Shown here piece after piece: positions 23,741 to 33,685 of a stretch of DNA of 64,000 nt. Numbering within the stretch: position 1 is the stretch's first letter; each line of letters begins with the position of its first letter. The translations under genes were made by a program, and so were the position numbers. This stretch comes from Panax quinquefolius (taxonomy: Eukaryota > Streptophyta > Magnoliopsida > Apiales > Araliaceae): positions 42,790,189 to 42,854,188 of the forward strand of contig CM035163.1 of the NCBI GenBank assembly GCA_020205615.1, read 5' to 3'. Below the pieces are notes generated by a model. The model made no database searches. It worked only from the letters and a program-made list of their open reading frames with translations, and was not told the DNA's origin.

Positions 23741-23767
23741 GGTTATGCTAATTTCTTCTTATGTTCT

Positions 23768-24308
23768 TTATATTCCCTTATTTTTTCTTGCCTCAATTAT
23801 TTCTTCATCATCGATTAGAAACATTTGTTCTTCTTCCTCATCAAGAAGAATATCACTATCACTAGAAGAACTGAGTCCCTCATAGTTATTTTCTTCCACC
23901 AATTCATCACCATCATGACTAATATCAGTTATCAAACTCACCTTCTTAGCCTGTTTTTTCCTATCACTAGCATGTTCAGTTTGTGTAGGTTGTTTAGCCT
24001 GTTTACTCCCTTCACAATCATGCTCAAGATAAATCTCAACATATTTATAATCTACAACAGCATCTAACATCATATTTAGGTCATCGTCATGTTTAAGATT
24101 TGAAAAATGCCCACATAATATAGTATCAGGCATTCTATAATATAACCCAATTACATCTTTGTACCCAAAACTCTCACACATTGTCTTCAGCTTCTCAGAA
24201 TTAAATTCAAAATAAGGAATTTGAAACTTATCAATTTTTCCATAATCATAATGGAAAACAGAATGTAACCCAGATAAACCCCCATGATTGAGTTCCACTT
24301 CCAAGTTT
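23768..24308 (-). pseudogene. MULE-associated PB1-like N-terminal exon
   Basis: Minus strand, open for 178 codons. It follows an acceptor-like TTATTGTAG, so the first codon (TTG) is not a start and the true N-terminus lies upstream. EVELNHGGLSG, YDYGKIDKFQIPYFEF, LKTMCESFGYKDVIGLYYRM and DDDLNMML match the PB1-like domain at the N-terminus of many plant MULE proteins, presumably a protein-interaction module. An acidic region and a basic KKQAKK patch follow. A stop and frameshift separate it from the next block. Confidence 0.75.
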
Positions 24309-25040
24309 CTACAATAAAAATACCATTAACATTAATTAAAAAAAAATTTCTCTCAAGCACATGATAGACAAACAAAATAACAGTATAACAGGACAAACAA
24401 AACTTTAAATCTCATGTCAAAAAAACTACGATATAATAAGACAAACAAAACTTTATTTCTCTAATTCCAGCACATGATAGACAAAAGTTTATTGGTGGAG
24501 TTCCACTAGCAATAAACTACAATATAAATCTCATGTTGGATTATGGAACACAAAGACAAACCACAGATACAGAAAAGACTATATAATTATTTCCCGACAA
24601 TATTAGGACCACAACATAAGGACCACAATATAATAACCAATCAAGTTGATATTTATATAATAATAATAACAACCAATTTTAGTAAAGAGCCGACAATACA
24701 CAAGAAAGGGGATTAAGTTCCAGACAATAGACATGTGAAGGTAAATAAAGGTGCCACATTAGACAAATAAAGGGGAATAGAATAAAGGGACAAATCAATA
24801 AAGAGGGCTTTTGAGACACTTACACCATCTCCCCCACCACAAAGCACTTTTAGATCCTTCGAATAACTTTAGTATTCCCACTACAAACCCTCGATTTGAC
24901 GACATTTTGAAACCCAAGCTTTTCTCTGTGCATGCGAGAGTTGGATGAGAGAGAGAAAGACAGAGAACGAAGTCGAGGGTTAGACTTTGTCTGAAGATTG
25001 AAATGAATTTTGTAAATCTGTAAGTGTTTTAATTATTTTG
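24309..25040. other. MULE 5' region, no clear coding sequence
   Basis: AT-rich DNA upstream of the PB1-like exon. It probably holds the first intron and leader. The complement of 24890-24960 (CTCTCTCTCATCCAACTCTC) looks like a transcript leader. GACAAACAAAACTTTA recurs with the ACATGATAGACAAA motif at 24360-24490, a small diverged direct repeat. Confidence 0.45.
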
Positions 25041-25421
25041 GGGGAAATTAGGTCTGCTTTGATATAAAACTTATTCTTTGCAAATGACTAACAGCTAGGC
25101 CCGTGGTGCTCGGGTGGTCAAATGGCCAAAGTTCCAAACGATATGTCGCGGGTTCAAATCAGTGCAGAGGCAAGTTTTGGAAAAAATTCAAAAGACCTGC
25201 CACATCAGCGACAAGTGTCAAATTTTAATATTAAATACCACGTCGGACACTGGCGGCGTGTGCCCACATAAAGCGCCACATCACCGGTCAACGTCATGTA
25301 TGGCGCCTCGGGGTTCAAAGTCCAAATTTTTAATAGAAAGGGGCTCAACAGTGTTTACCGTAAGAAAGGGCTCAATATCCAAATATGCAAAAAGTTCGGT
25401 GGTCGACTATGCATTTAACCC
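25041..25421 (-). mobile_element. MULE-like right terminus
   Basis: The minus strand starting at 25421 reads GGGTTAAATGCATAGTCGAC, the form typical of plant MULE ends. It abuts the interrupted LTR exactly: the LTR text resumes at 25422 with TATTTTATC, which would be one copy of a 9-bp duplication. GC-richer DNA follows inward. I do not find the matching left end in the window. Confidence 0.6.
25103..25160 (+). other. tRNA-like A and B box pair (possible SINE head)
   Basis: GTGGTGCTCGGGTGG (25103-25117) resembles a Pol III A box. GGTTCAAATC (25151-25160) is an exact B-box core, and the two are about 35 nt apart, the tRNA spacing. No full cloverleaf is evident, so this is not called as a tRNA gene. 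It could be a tRNA-derived SINE fragment or a chance feature of the MULE end. Confidence 0.4.
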
Positions 25422-27448
25422 TATTTTATCCTCAGAACATCAATCAATATACATCTTGAATCAAATATTCATCTTTGCACTATGGGCCAAAGATATTCAT
25501 TTGTATCACCAGATTGGTCATGTTCATCTCAACACTGCTCATCTTCACTACTACGGGCAAAGATATTCATCATGTAATCATTCATCTTTGCACTACAGGC
25601 CAAAGATATTCAGTTATATCACAATTTAGGATTGAGGATGATGAAAAATATCTTATAGAAAACGAATCCAGTGAGATAACAGGACAAAGATTAGGGATTC
25701 GTACTTTAGTTTATCCAAGTTCAAAAATACTCCATACTAATCAATTGTGGATCAGTAAAATTCAAGAATGAAGATCAAAACATGGATACAATCAAAGATA
25801 ATAATCATAATAGACAACTTGGACAAAGAAAAGAAAATTTCATTTTTCACATAGTGTCGTATACGTGAATAGTAACCCCAACATGAAAAGATAGAAATTC
25901 CATAAGAAAAATCATACTTCATGAACAGTACTCGTGAATAGTACCGTATTCGTAAATAGTGCCTTATACGTGAATAGTAACCTCGACATAAAAAGGTAAA
26001 AATTTCACAATAAAATTTATACCAATATTTCAGTATAATGATATTGAAATAAATAATATCATTTACGAAGAAAATAACATCCCTTACCTCAATAGAATAG
26101 TATTACATTGAAATATCGGATATAATCTTTGATAGAAATTTGCACTAAATAACAACTCTCAAAGTATCTAAATACTCACAAAATACGCTTGATATTATTG
26201 AGAGAGAAAACTTCTGATTCTGGTGTGATTTTCAATTTTAACTAAGCACCCTATTTATAGGAAAATGCCAGAATGCCAAAGCAGACTAAATTTAATAAAA
26301 TAATATTTTCAAAAATTTCTATGCACACTTCCTTAACCAAATTATCAGCACACCACTAGTGGGGACCGCCAATTTTAGAAAATTCCACAACAACCAAAAG
26401 GGGGCCCACCCATGTTTTTAGTAAAAATATTTATTTCTAAAACTTCAATAATTCATAATAAATAGCACATTTTATTAGAAAATATGAATTCTATGTTCAT
26501 TCCATAGGAAATTTAATTCTCTACAACTTCGTAGAAGAAAGTTTTTTCCAAATTCTAAACAGAAAATGACCAAAATCCACATACGGATGATTTTTAATAC
26601 CTCCATTCTGACAAAATACTGATAAAACACCTCAACATTAATTCCTTCATTTATATCCACATAAAATAAATATTTCTTTATCATATAAATCAATTATTAA
26701 TTATTCACAAATAATATTATAGAATCACAATAATGACAACAAGGTCATTCCCAGGAAAGAGGGGGCTTTCTGATAAGGATTTCTCCTTACTAAGCAAGCA
26801 ATTATTAGGTGACCAAACCCTTTTCCTGAATGTAAACTTCCTTAGACATTGTCAATAATGCTATCTAATAATATTATTCAAATAATATGAATTATTGATA
26901 TGATAATGGGAAATCTTGTCAGTTGACAATTATTGAAACAACAATAATATAAAATATCAACGTAGCAATTATTGAATCAATAAAATAAAATATTGAGCGA
27001 TAATAATCAGTAACAATTATTGAGTAGTGCCTTCTTTACGTAAGAATCAATAATCCAAAAATAATGTGCAATACCGTGTGCTACTGTGCAACCATGTATA
27101 TTACTGTACTTTAATCACCAGGTATTCCAATAGTGTTAAGGGTAACAACTACGCCAAGTTATTTATAAAAACTTAAACTTGTCATTTTCTTTATCCGAAT
27201 AGTTTTTCATTATGGGGCCCACAAATAGGCTGCGTCGTCGTCATTTAATATTTCCCGAACAACAAGAATATTCCACGACCAAACGAATATTCCTCGACAA
27301 AAATGAATATTTTATAACCACTTGCTTATTTTGCAAAATTTGCACATTTCACCCATAACTAACCACATTATATCAAATTGCACCTTACTATTTCAAAATA
27401 ATGGATAGAGGAAATTTAATTTTATTTATAAAAAGTCGGGGTCTTACA
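25422..27448 (-). repeat. Inverted E1-family LTR, truncated at the MULE terminus
   Basis: The complement starts TGTAAGACCCCGAC at 27448 and is collinear with about the first 2.2 kb of the E1 LTR. It includes the 38-bp array (25465-25615) and remnants of the ACTATTCACG repeat (25862-25980). The last 0.5 kb of the LTR is absent, because the MULE-like terminus begins there. Confidence 0.9.
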
Positions 27449-27892
27449 GAAAGAGGAAGCAGTTGCGACCAAAGCTCAACGAAAAACTACTGTTAATAAA
27501 CGAAGTGCTGAAACAAAATAACTAAACCCGCACTAGCCACGTCCTAGACTTGATGAAAAAGGAGAAGATAAAATTCCAAGCTCGTGCCAATCTGGAAAAG
27601 TAATTTAATGATTATAAGTCCCTCAGCCCACCTTTACCCGAAGAGCTACGAAATCAGATTTGAAAAGATTACCGGAAGTCTCCAGAACTTAACAACGAAA
27701 GTATTCAAATGTATGCCGAATGCTATGAGGCAGCCCGAAACAAGGGTAAAACCAAACTTGCAGTTGTTGTCTTAAACCCTTTAATCCTTGATTCCTCTAA
27801 AGACGAGCAAGAAGATAACACTGAAGACGATCCTCCTTAACCATAATTATTTAAACTTCTATTTCATCTATTTCCAACCACATAATGTAACT
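27449..27892 (+). pseudogene. Unidentified coding-like remnant
   Basis: Plus strand, less AT-rich than its flanks. One frame reads EEAVATKAQRKTTVNKRSAE; a second reads KKEKIKFQARANLEK, FNDYKSLSPPLPEELRNQI and SIQMYAECYEAARNKGKTK, ending in an acidic EDNTEDDPP before TAA at about 27838. Two stops and a frameshift interrupt it. I do not recognise the family. It is wedged between an inverted LTR and the truncated LTR of E3, so it may be the interior of an older element. Confidence 0.5.
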
Positions 27893-30764
27893 ATTCGTTT
27901 TAACAGGGAATATTCGTACGACGACACAATCATTGGTGGACCCCACAACAGAATTATTGTCGGATTGAGAAAACGACAAAAATATTTTTATGAAAATAAT
28001 TGCGGAAGTTTTACCGTTAAAACTGTTGAACTACTCGGTAGTAAAAGTACAGTAACACGCGTGGTTGCATAGTAGCACACAGTAATGATTATTGATGATT
28101 ACGTGAGAAGTTACTCAGTTTTGTTCAATTATTGCTACAATAATTGTTGCATAGTATCTCACGTTATTTGATTCAATTATTGTCGATATTTTATATATTA
28201 TTAAATCAATAATTGAGATGATGAGTTATTAATATTATTATTTGCAATATTAACGATGTCAGAAGTTACGCCAGGAGAGGTTTGGTCACCTAATTGCGCC
28301 TGAATTGGGAGAAATCCTTATCGGAAAGCTCCTCTTTCACGGGAACAACACAGTCGATTAATATTGTGAATTATAATAATGATGATAAATATTGTTAAAT
28401 ATATTGAGGTGTCTTTTTATGAAGTCACTAAGTTTATATATATATATATATATATATAAATTTTGTTTTATTAGTATTATTAATGTAATAAAATGTAAAA
28501 GCTTTTTATATAAAAAATGAATACTTTTATAAAGTTATTTGTTTTATTAGACTATAAATAGAATATATTATATTCTATTATGTATAGTGGTTTTTGATAG
28601 TAAATTTTTTTTATATAAAATGTATACTTTTATAAAGTTATTTGTTTTATTAGACAATAATTAGAATATATTATATTTTATTATGCATAGTGTTTGCATA
28701 GTAAAAAATCTTTTTATATAAAAATGAATACTTTTATAAAGTTATTTGTTTTATTAGACAATAATTAGAATATATTATATTTTATTATGCAGTAGTGCAT
28801 GCATAGTGTTTGCATAGTAAAATCTTTTTATATAAAACATAATTCTTTTATAAAGTTATTTGTTTTATTAGACTATAAATAGAATATATTATATTTTATT
28901 TAAAAGATTTTGTTTTATTAGAATATTTTATTAATCTTTGCATAGTAAATCAATATGGTAGTCTGCTTAAAAGTAAATCAATCCTAACCATTCATGAATT
29001 AGTTACTATTTAGTCCATTCTCCTATAAATAGAAGCTCATTCCTTCATTATTTCTTACTTTTTACTAAAACTCTAGAGAGAGAAACTATAGAGAGAAAGA
29101 AAAAAAAATATTCTAAGTACTTCACTACTCCTAGATCCGGTTCCTTCTAAGGTAAGGGATATTATTTGTTGTACTACTCGTAAGGGGTATTATTTCTTTC
29201 GTATTCATGAAGAAAACTTCATTTATTCCATTCTTTATTATTCTGTTGGAATAACTTTTGTATACGCCAGCTACCCTATACTTGGTGAAATTCTTACATT
29301 ATTCCATTCATTATTATTATGTTGAATAACTTTTATCATGCAAAGTCTGCGCATACATAGTGAAATTCTTTTGTTATTCCATATTTTATTATTATGTTGG
29401 AATAACTCAGATATATCTGAGTATCTGCATACATGGTGAAATTCTTCTATTATTCCATTCTTTATTATTTTTTGAATATCTCCGCATGCGTGCGTTTCTG
29501 CATTTACTGTTCCATTATTTATTATTACATTGGAATAACTTTTATGCATGCGATCTATCGCATGTATGGTGAAGTCTTTTGTTATTTCATTCTTTATTAT
29601 TCTGTTGGAATAACCTGTCTATGTGGATTACCACATGTATGGTGAATGACCCTTCGTATTCATTTCTTATTAAATTGTGGAAATGATCTGTCTACGTGGA
29701 TTACCGCATGGCGGGCGAAAATCCATTTGCAGTTTCATATATTCAGTTATACTTAGTTAGTTAAAGCTTTGACTTCTATACTCCATGAAAGTAGTGGAAT
29801 ATCCTTGATATTTACGCTTCATCCAATATCTTTTCATGGAAATATTCTTCTGAGCATTCTTGAATTTTACTCTACAAAGCAGTATCATGTTGACAATTTG
29901 GACGTTATTGGTTCCTGGATAAATTAATTCTTGAACTTGTTTTATTGGATTCTTATATCATTGTCATCATCCTCATGCTTATATTATGTTAAAAGTCATT
30001 CATGGCTTGTTGTTGTCATAGATGGACTTGGTATGATTATGACCGAGGATTATTCAAGATAATCATGGTAGTAATGTTATAAATGATGTGGTAAAAGTCC
30101 TCATTGGCCCGTAGTGCATTGATGGACGATTGTTGGCATGATCATGACCATTGATGAATACACAAATATCCTCGGCCCGTGATGCATGGATAATTTGTGG
30201 TCGTGATACTAATGAATATCCTTGGGCGTAGTCTTGAGATGTGGTGGATTATTTGTTAAGTTTGAGTCTCAAATGATAAAAGTGATGAAAACCTTATTAA
30301 ATCATAAAAGATAGTAGATTTTATTCTCTACTTGAATCTTTTAATGGATTGCTTGTTCATTGCATTTAAACTTGATGTTTATTATATTTTATCGGTTTAA
30401 CATTGTTGAAGGCTAACGATAATTTATTCTCGCATTATCTTAGTCATAATATTTCTTCTTGGGCTAGTTGAGCTCACCTTTTTCTTTCATTGTTTTCTTG
30501 AAATGAAATGAGAACGTAGCGAGGGACTAGTCGGGGAACGGAGTGACGGTCCAGATGATAGCTTTAGTAGTCCTCACTATTCTATGAAATAGTGTGATAA
30601 TAAATGTATTGAGGACTTATTTTGAGTTTGAATACTGTCTTGAAGACAATATTTGTATTAAAACTCACACACTCATGTTGTATATTTAAAATTGTATTTG
30701 TATTTTGTACCATATTTTTGGTGACTCAGAATAGGTGATGTATACCTATTTTGGGGGCGTCACA
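27893..30764 (+). repeat. E3 5' LTR, left end missing
   Basis: Collinear with the E3 3' LTR from about base 160 onward (27893 aligns with about 33100), ending GGGGGCGTCACA. It includes a four-unit array of about 110 bp at 28495-28930, a CCTATAAATAGAAGC promoter candidate near 29022-29036 and 58-bp units at 29222-29640. It keeps about 1 kb (roughly 29600-30590) that the 3' LTR has lost. Confidence 0.9.
28495..28930 (+). repeat. About 110-bp tandem array in E3 LTR
   Basis: Four units containing TTATAAAGTTATTTGTTTT, TAGAATATATTATATT and GCATAGTGTTTGCATAGTAA. The same array lies at 33710-34180 in the 3' LTR. Fewer and shorter copies occur in E2 near 9345-9500 and 16580-16750. Confidence 0.82.
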
Positions 30765-30782
30765 GTTGATATCAAAGCTTAG
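30765..30782 (+). other. E3 primer binding site, degenerate
   Basis: TTGATATCAAAGC begins one base after the LTR. It is three changes from the initiator-Met primer site TGGTATCAGAGC. Confidence 0.78.
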
Positions 30783-30944
30783 GGATATGATCCCTGGCTG
30801 AGATGTGAGGCAAGAACTAGGAGGGGAGAGACGGGAAATTCCTTCGCTAGTATAACCTACCTAAGTTTATTTGGTATTTATTTGGTCAGTTAGAGTATAG
30901 GGATAATATGTAATATGTCAATTATCCCATGTTTTGTGACAGTG

Positions 30945-31557
30945 TTAAATTTACGGAGTTATACCAGTTTGCATCCCATTTGGTCGATAATGAGGAGCGA
31001 ATGATAATGAATGTTTCTAAGAGGTTTGAAACCCGATATACGTCGATATAACTCATTTCTCACAAACTTTGTTTATATTCGAGATATTGTGTGAATATAT
31101 AAGGCTCAGTTATTGAAGCGCGATAATGAGTCAGCACAACCAAAAGGCAACGACCAACAAAGCAATAATAATTGTACCGGTGGCAACGGCCATCGGAACA
31201 ATGATAACCACCGTGGGAGAAATTATCATGCCAAGAATGGTAACCACTTCGGTGGTAATCATGACCAAGATAATAGAAGTTGAAATTTCAAGAAAAGAAG
31301 GTTCAATAATGATGGAAAGACAGCAACACCAGCACCTGTTTCCAAGGAAGAAGAACGACCACCGGTCGTATGTTTCAAATGCGGACAGGAGGGATACATC
31401 CATCCAAACTGTACGCAGCAATTCAAAGCGTGTTTCAATTGCGGAAGAAAAGGTCACCTAGTTCAATTTTGTCGTGTAGTGAAGTCAAGTCCAGCTGGGA
31501 TAATGATGCCAAAGGATGTCTCAGACAAGTCAAAGTCGGTAGTTTAAGTGAGAGCGT
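30945..31557 (+). pseudogene. E3 gag remnant with two intact zinc knuckles
   Basis: The N-terminal two-thirds of gag is deleted; text resumes at KFTELYQFASHLV-like sequence. Two perfect CCHC boxes remain: CFKCGQEGYIHPNC at 31371-31412 and CFNCGRKGHLVQFC at 31431-31472. They are in one frame (the block running to about 31545) and are better kept than in E1 and E2. Nucleocapsid-type boxes bind element RNA; nothing shows that this one is expressed. Confidence 0.85.
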
Positions 31558-31984
31558 TTGTCGAGGAACCCGAACGAAGTTATCACGGGTAAGTTAATCA
31601 TAAACGCTTACAAAGTTTATACCTTATTCGATACCGGTTCTACCTATTCTTTTATCTCTCTTGCTTGCACTCAACTTTTAAATTTGACCCTAGAGAAGTT
31701 AGACTTTGACTTATTGGTTGAAATTTTGTTAGTAGAAACCTTCATTACCTCCACTGTTTATAAATCTTGTTGATTCAAATCGACACCTTCACGTTACATG
31801 TCGATCTTATCTCTTTGAAAATACTTGCCCTTGATGTGATTTTAGGAATCAATTGGTTAACTACTCATCATGCCAAAATTGATTATTTTCGTAAGGTTGT
31901 TAGCTTTCATATTCCTAACCAACCTGTTATGCGAATTTAAGCAACCAAACAACTAAAGTTAATCACTATCATATCAAGCCATAA
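31558..31984 (+). pseudogene. E3 protease remnant
   Basis: Open over 71 codons: KVYTLFDTGSTYSFISL has its catalytic Asp at 31630-31632. A one-base deletion after STVYKSC closes the frame. FDVILGINWL-like text follows near 31835. It ends where the inserted cassette begins. Confidence 0.85.
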
Positions 31985-32137
31985 ATAAAGAGCCCCGAGC
32001 CTTTCGCTGGTGACTTCCAAGTCTTGGAATACACCGCCGCAGATCTATCCGTAGGGACGCCATGAATAATGGTGTCAAGTTGATAGATATCAATGTGACG
32101 TGCTATCCAAGTCTTGGATGAGAGTCACGATTTTTAA
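31985..32137 (+). other. Foreign cassette between protease and RT of E3, shared with E4
   Basis: GC-richer block beginning AAAGAGCCCCGAGCC that replaces the expected link between protease and RT. A diverged inverse copy lies at about 40521-40650, next to the E4 primer site. Shared phrases are GAGCCCCGAGCC, CGCTGGTGACTTCC, CACCGCCGCA, TAGGG-GACGCC and ATCAATGTGA. It has no long open frame. Confidence 0.7.
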
Positions 32138-32600
32138 TGATATTTTATTGTTAATAAATTTATTGACGTATTCTTGAAGACTTCTTAGCCTACCCCTAGA
32201 GCGTGTAATCGAATTTTGTATTGACCCCAGTACAAAACCCATTTCTAAAACCCTCAAGTATTTCTTCACCCAAAACGAACGTATAATGCGCCAAAGACGT
32301 TGGCTCGAGCTGTTGAAGATTACGATCATACCATTCAATATCATTGTGGAAGAGAGAACGTGGTAGCTGACGAGTTGAGTAGAAGATCGTATGCGTTTAC
32401 GAGTGCGATGTTGTTAACACAAAAACTCATTTCGTATAACTTATAAATGATGAAGATATAGTTAAAGATTCTAGAGACCCACGTGATGATAACGAATATA
32501 CGAGTAGAATCGACTTTAATCGATAAAGTTAAAGCCGATCAAACTACACACCTGGAGCTGATGAATGTTCAAGAAGAGGCGTTATCCCAACCCTCGATTT
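32138..32600 (+). pseudogene. E3 fused RT/RNase H/integrase stubs
   Basis: The RT opening (FIDVFLKTS-like, then ERVIEFCIDP) runs straight into LKYFFTQNER, the end of RNase H, at about 32252. [28 protein letters not shown] and LTQKLISY follow. A second join near 32590 skips the zinc-binding and catalytic parts of integrase. The two joins remove about 1.1 kb and 0.9 kb relative to E2. Confidence 0.8.
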
Positions 32601-32910
32601 TAATTGGCCCATTTAAAATCCTCTATCGAGTAGGAACTGTGGCTATAGACTCGCTTTACCGCCAAGTATGTTGTGTGTTCATAAAGTTTTTCACGTGTCG
32701 ATGTTACGTAAATATGTGGATGACCCGAACCACATTATTGAATTAGAACTAGACGAGATAGTACAAGATTTAACGTATGAGAAAATACATGTTAAAATCT
32801 TGGATAAGAAGGATCGTATTCAACACTCAAAGGTTATACCTCAAGAGTTAGAATCTGAAATGAAGTCAAGATATCCTCACCTCTTGAAGATACCAGAATG
32901 CGTCACGTAA
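32590..32910 (+). pseudogene. E3 integrase C-terminus and chromodomain-like tail
   Basis: LIGPFKILYRVGTVA is the GPF/Y motif. In the next frame 80 codons stay open: VFHVSMLRKYVDDPNHIIEL, ELDEIVQDLTYEKIHVKILD and ELESEMKSRYPHLLK. It lacks the VKVLWRNH stretch seen in E1 and E2 through a short deletion. It ends in a stop before the polypurine tract. Confidence 0.85.
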
Positions 32911-32926
32911 ATTTGAGGCGAAATTT

Positions 32927-32942
32927 CATTAGGAGGGGAGAT
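32927..32942 (+). other. E3 polypurine tract
   Basis: CATTAGGAGGGGAGAT lies directly before the 3' LTR start TGTGAGACCCC. Confidence 0.87.
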
Positions 32943-33642
32943 TGTGAGACCCCAAATTTTATGAATAAAGATTTAAATTTCTCAAAATTTTTTTTCAAAA
33001 TTATGGTGTGGATTTGATATAATGTTATAGTTGTGGGTAATATTTATAAATTTTGCAAAAGTATGCAAGTTGTTATATAATATTCGATTGGTCGAGGAAT
33101 ATTCGTTTTTAACAGGGAATATTCGTTTGCGGCAGCAAATCATTAGTGGACCCCATAATTGGAATTATTGTCGGATTGAAAAAACGACAAAAATATTTTA
33201 TGAAAATAATTACTAAGTTTTACCGTTAAACTGTTGAACTACTCGGTAGTAAAAGTACAAGATGTCTGGCGTGGTTGCATAGTAGCACACGGTATTGATT
33301 ATTGATGATTACGTGAGAAGTCACTCAGTTTTGTTCAATTATTGCTACAATAATTGCTGCATAGTATCTCACGTTATTTGATTCAATTATTGTCGATATT
33401 TTATATATTATTAAATCAATAATTGAGATGATAGAGTTATTAATATTATTATTTGCAATATTAACGATGTCTAGAAGTTCTGCCAAGGAGAGGTTTGGTC
33501 ACCTAATTGCACGCCAATAGGGAGAAATCCTTATCGGAAAGCCCCCTCTTTCCTGGGAACGACCTGGTCGATTAATATTGTGAATTATAATAATGATGAT
33601 AAATATTAAATATATTGAGGTGTCTTTTTATGAAGTCACGGA

Positions 33643-33685
<43 letters not shown>

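Noticed and set aside
20639..25056. GGGGGAAAT at 20641 and 25047 as MULE terminal inverted repeats
   Set aside because: Both copies have the same orientation and diverge at once; inverted repeats must be complementary.
25103..25175. tRNA gene
   Set aside because: A and B boxes are present, but no acceptor stem or complete cloverleaf can be drawn.
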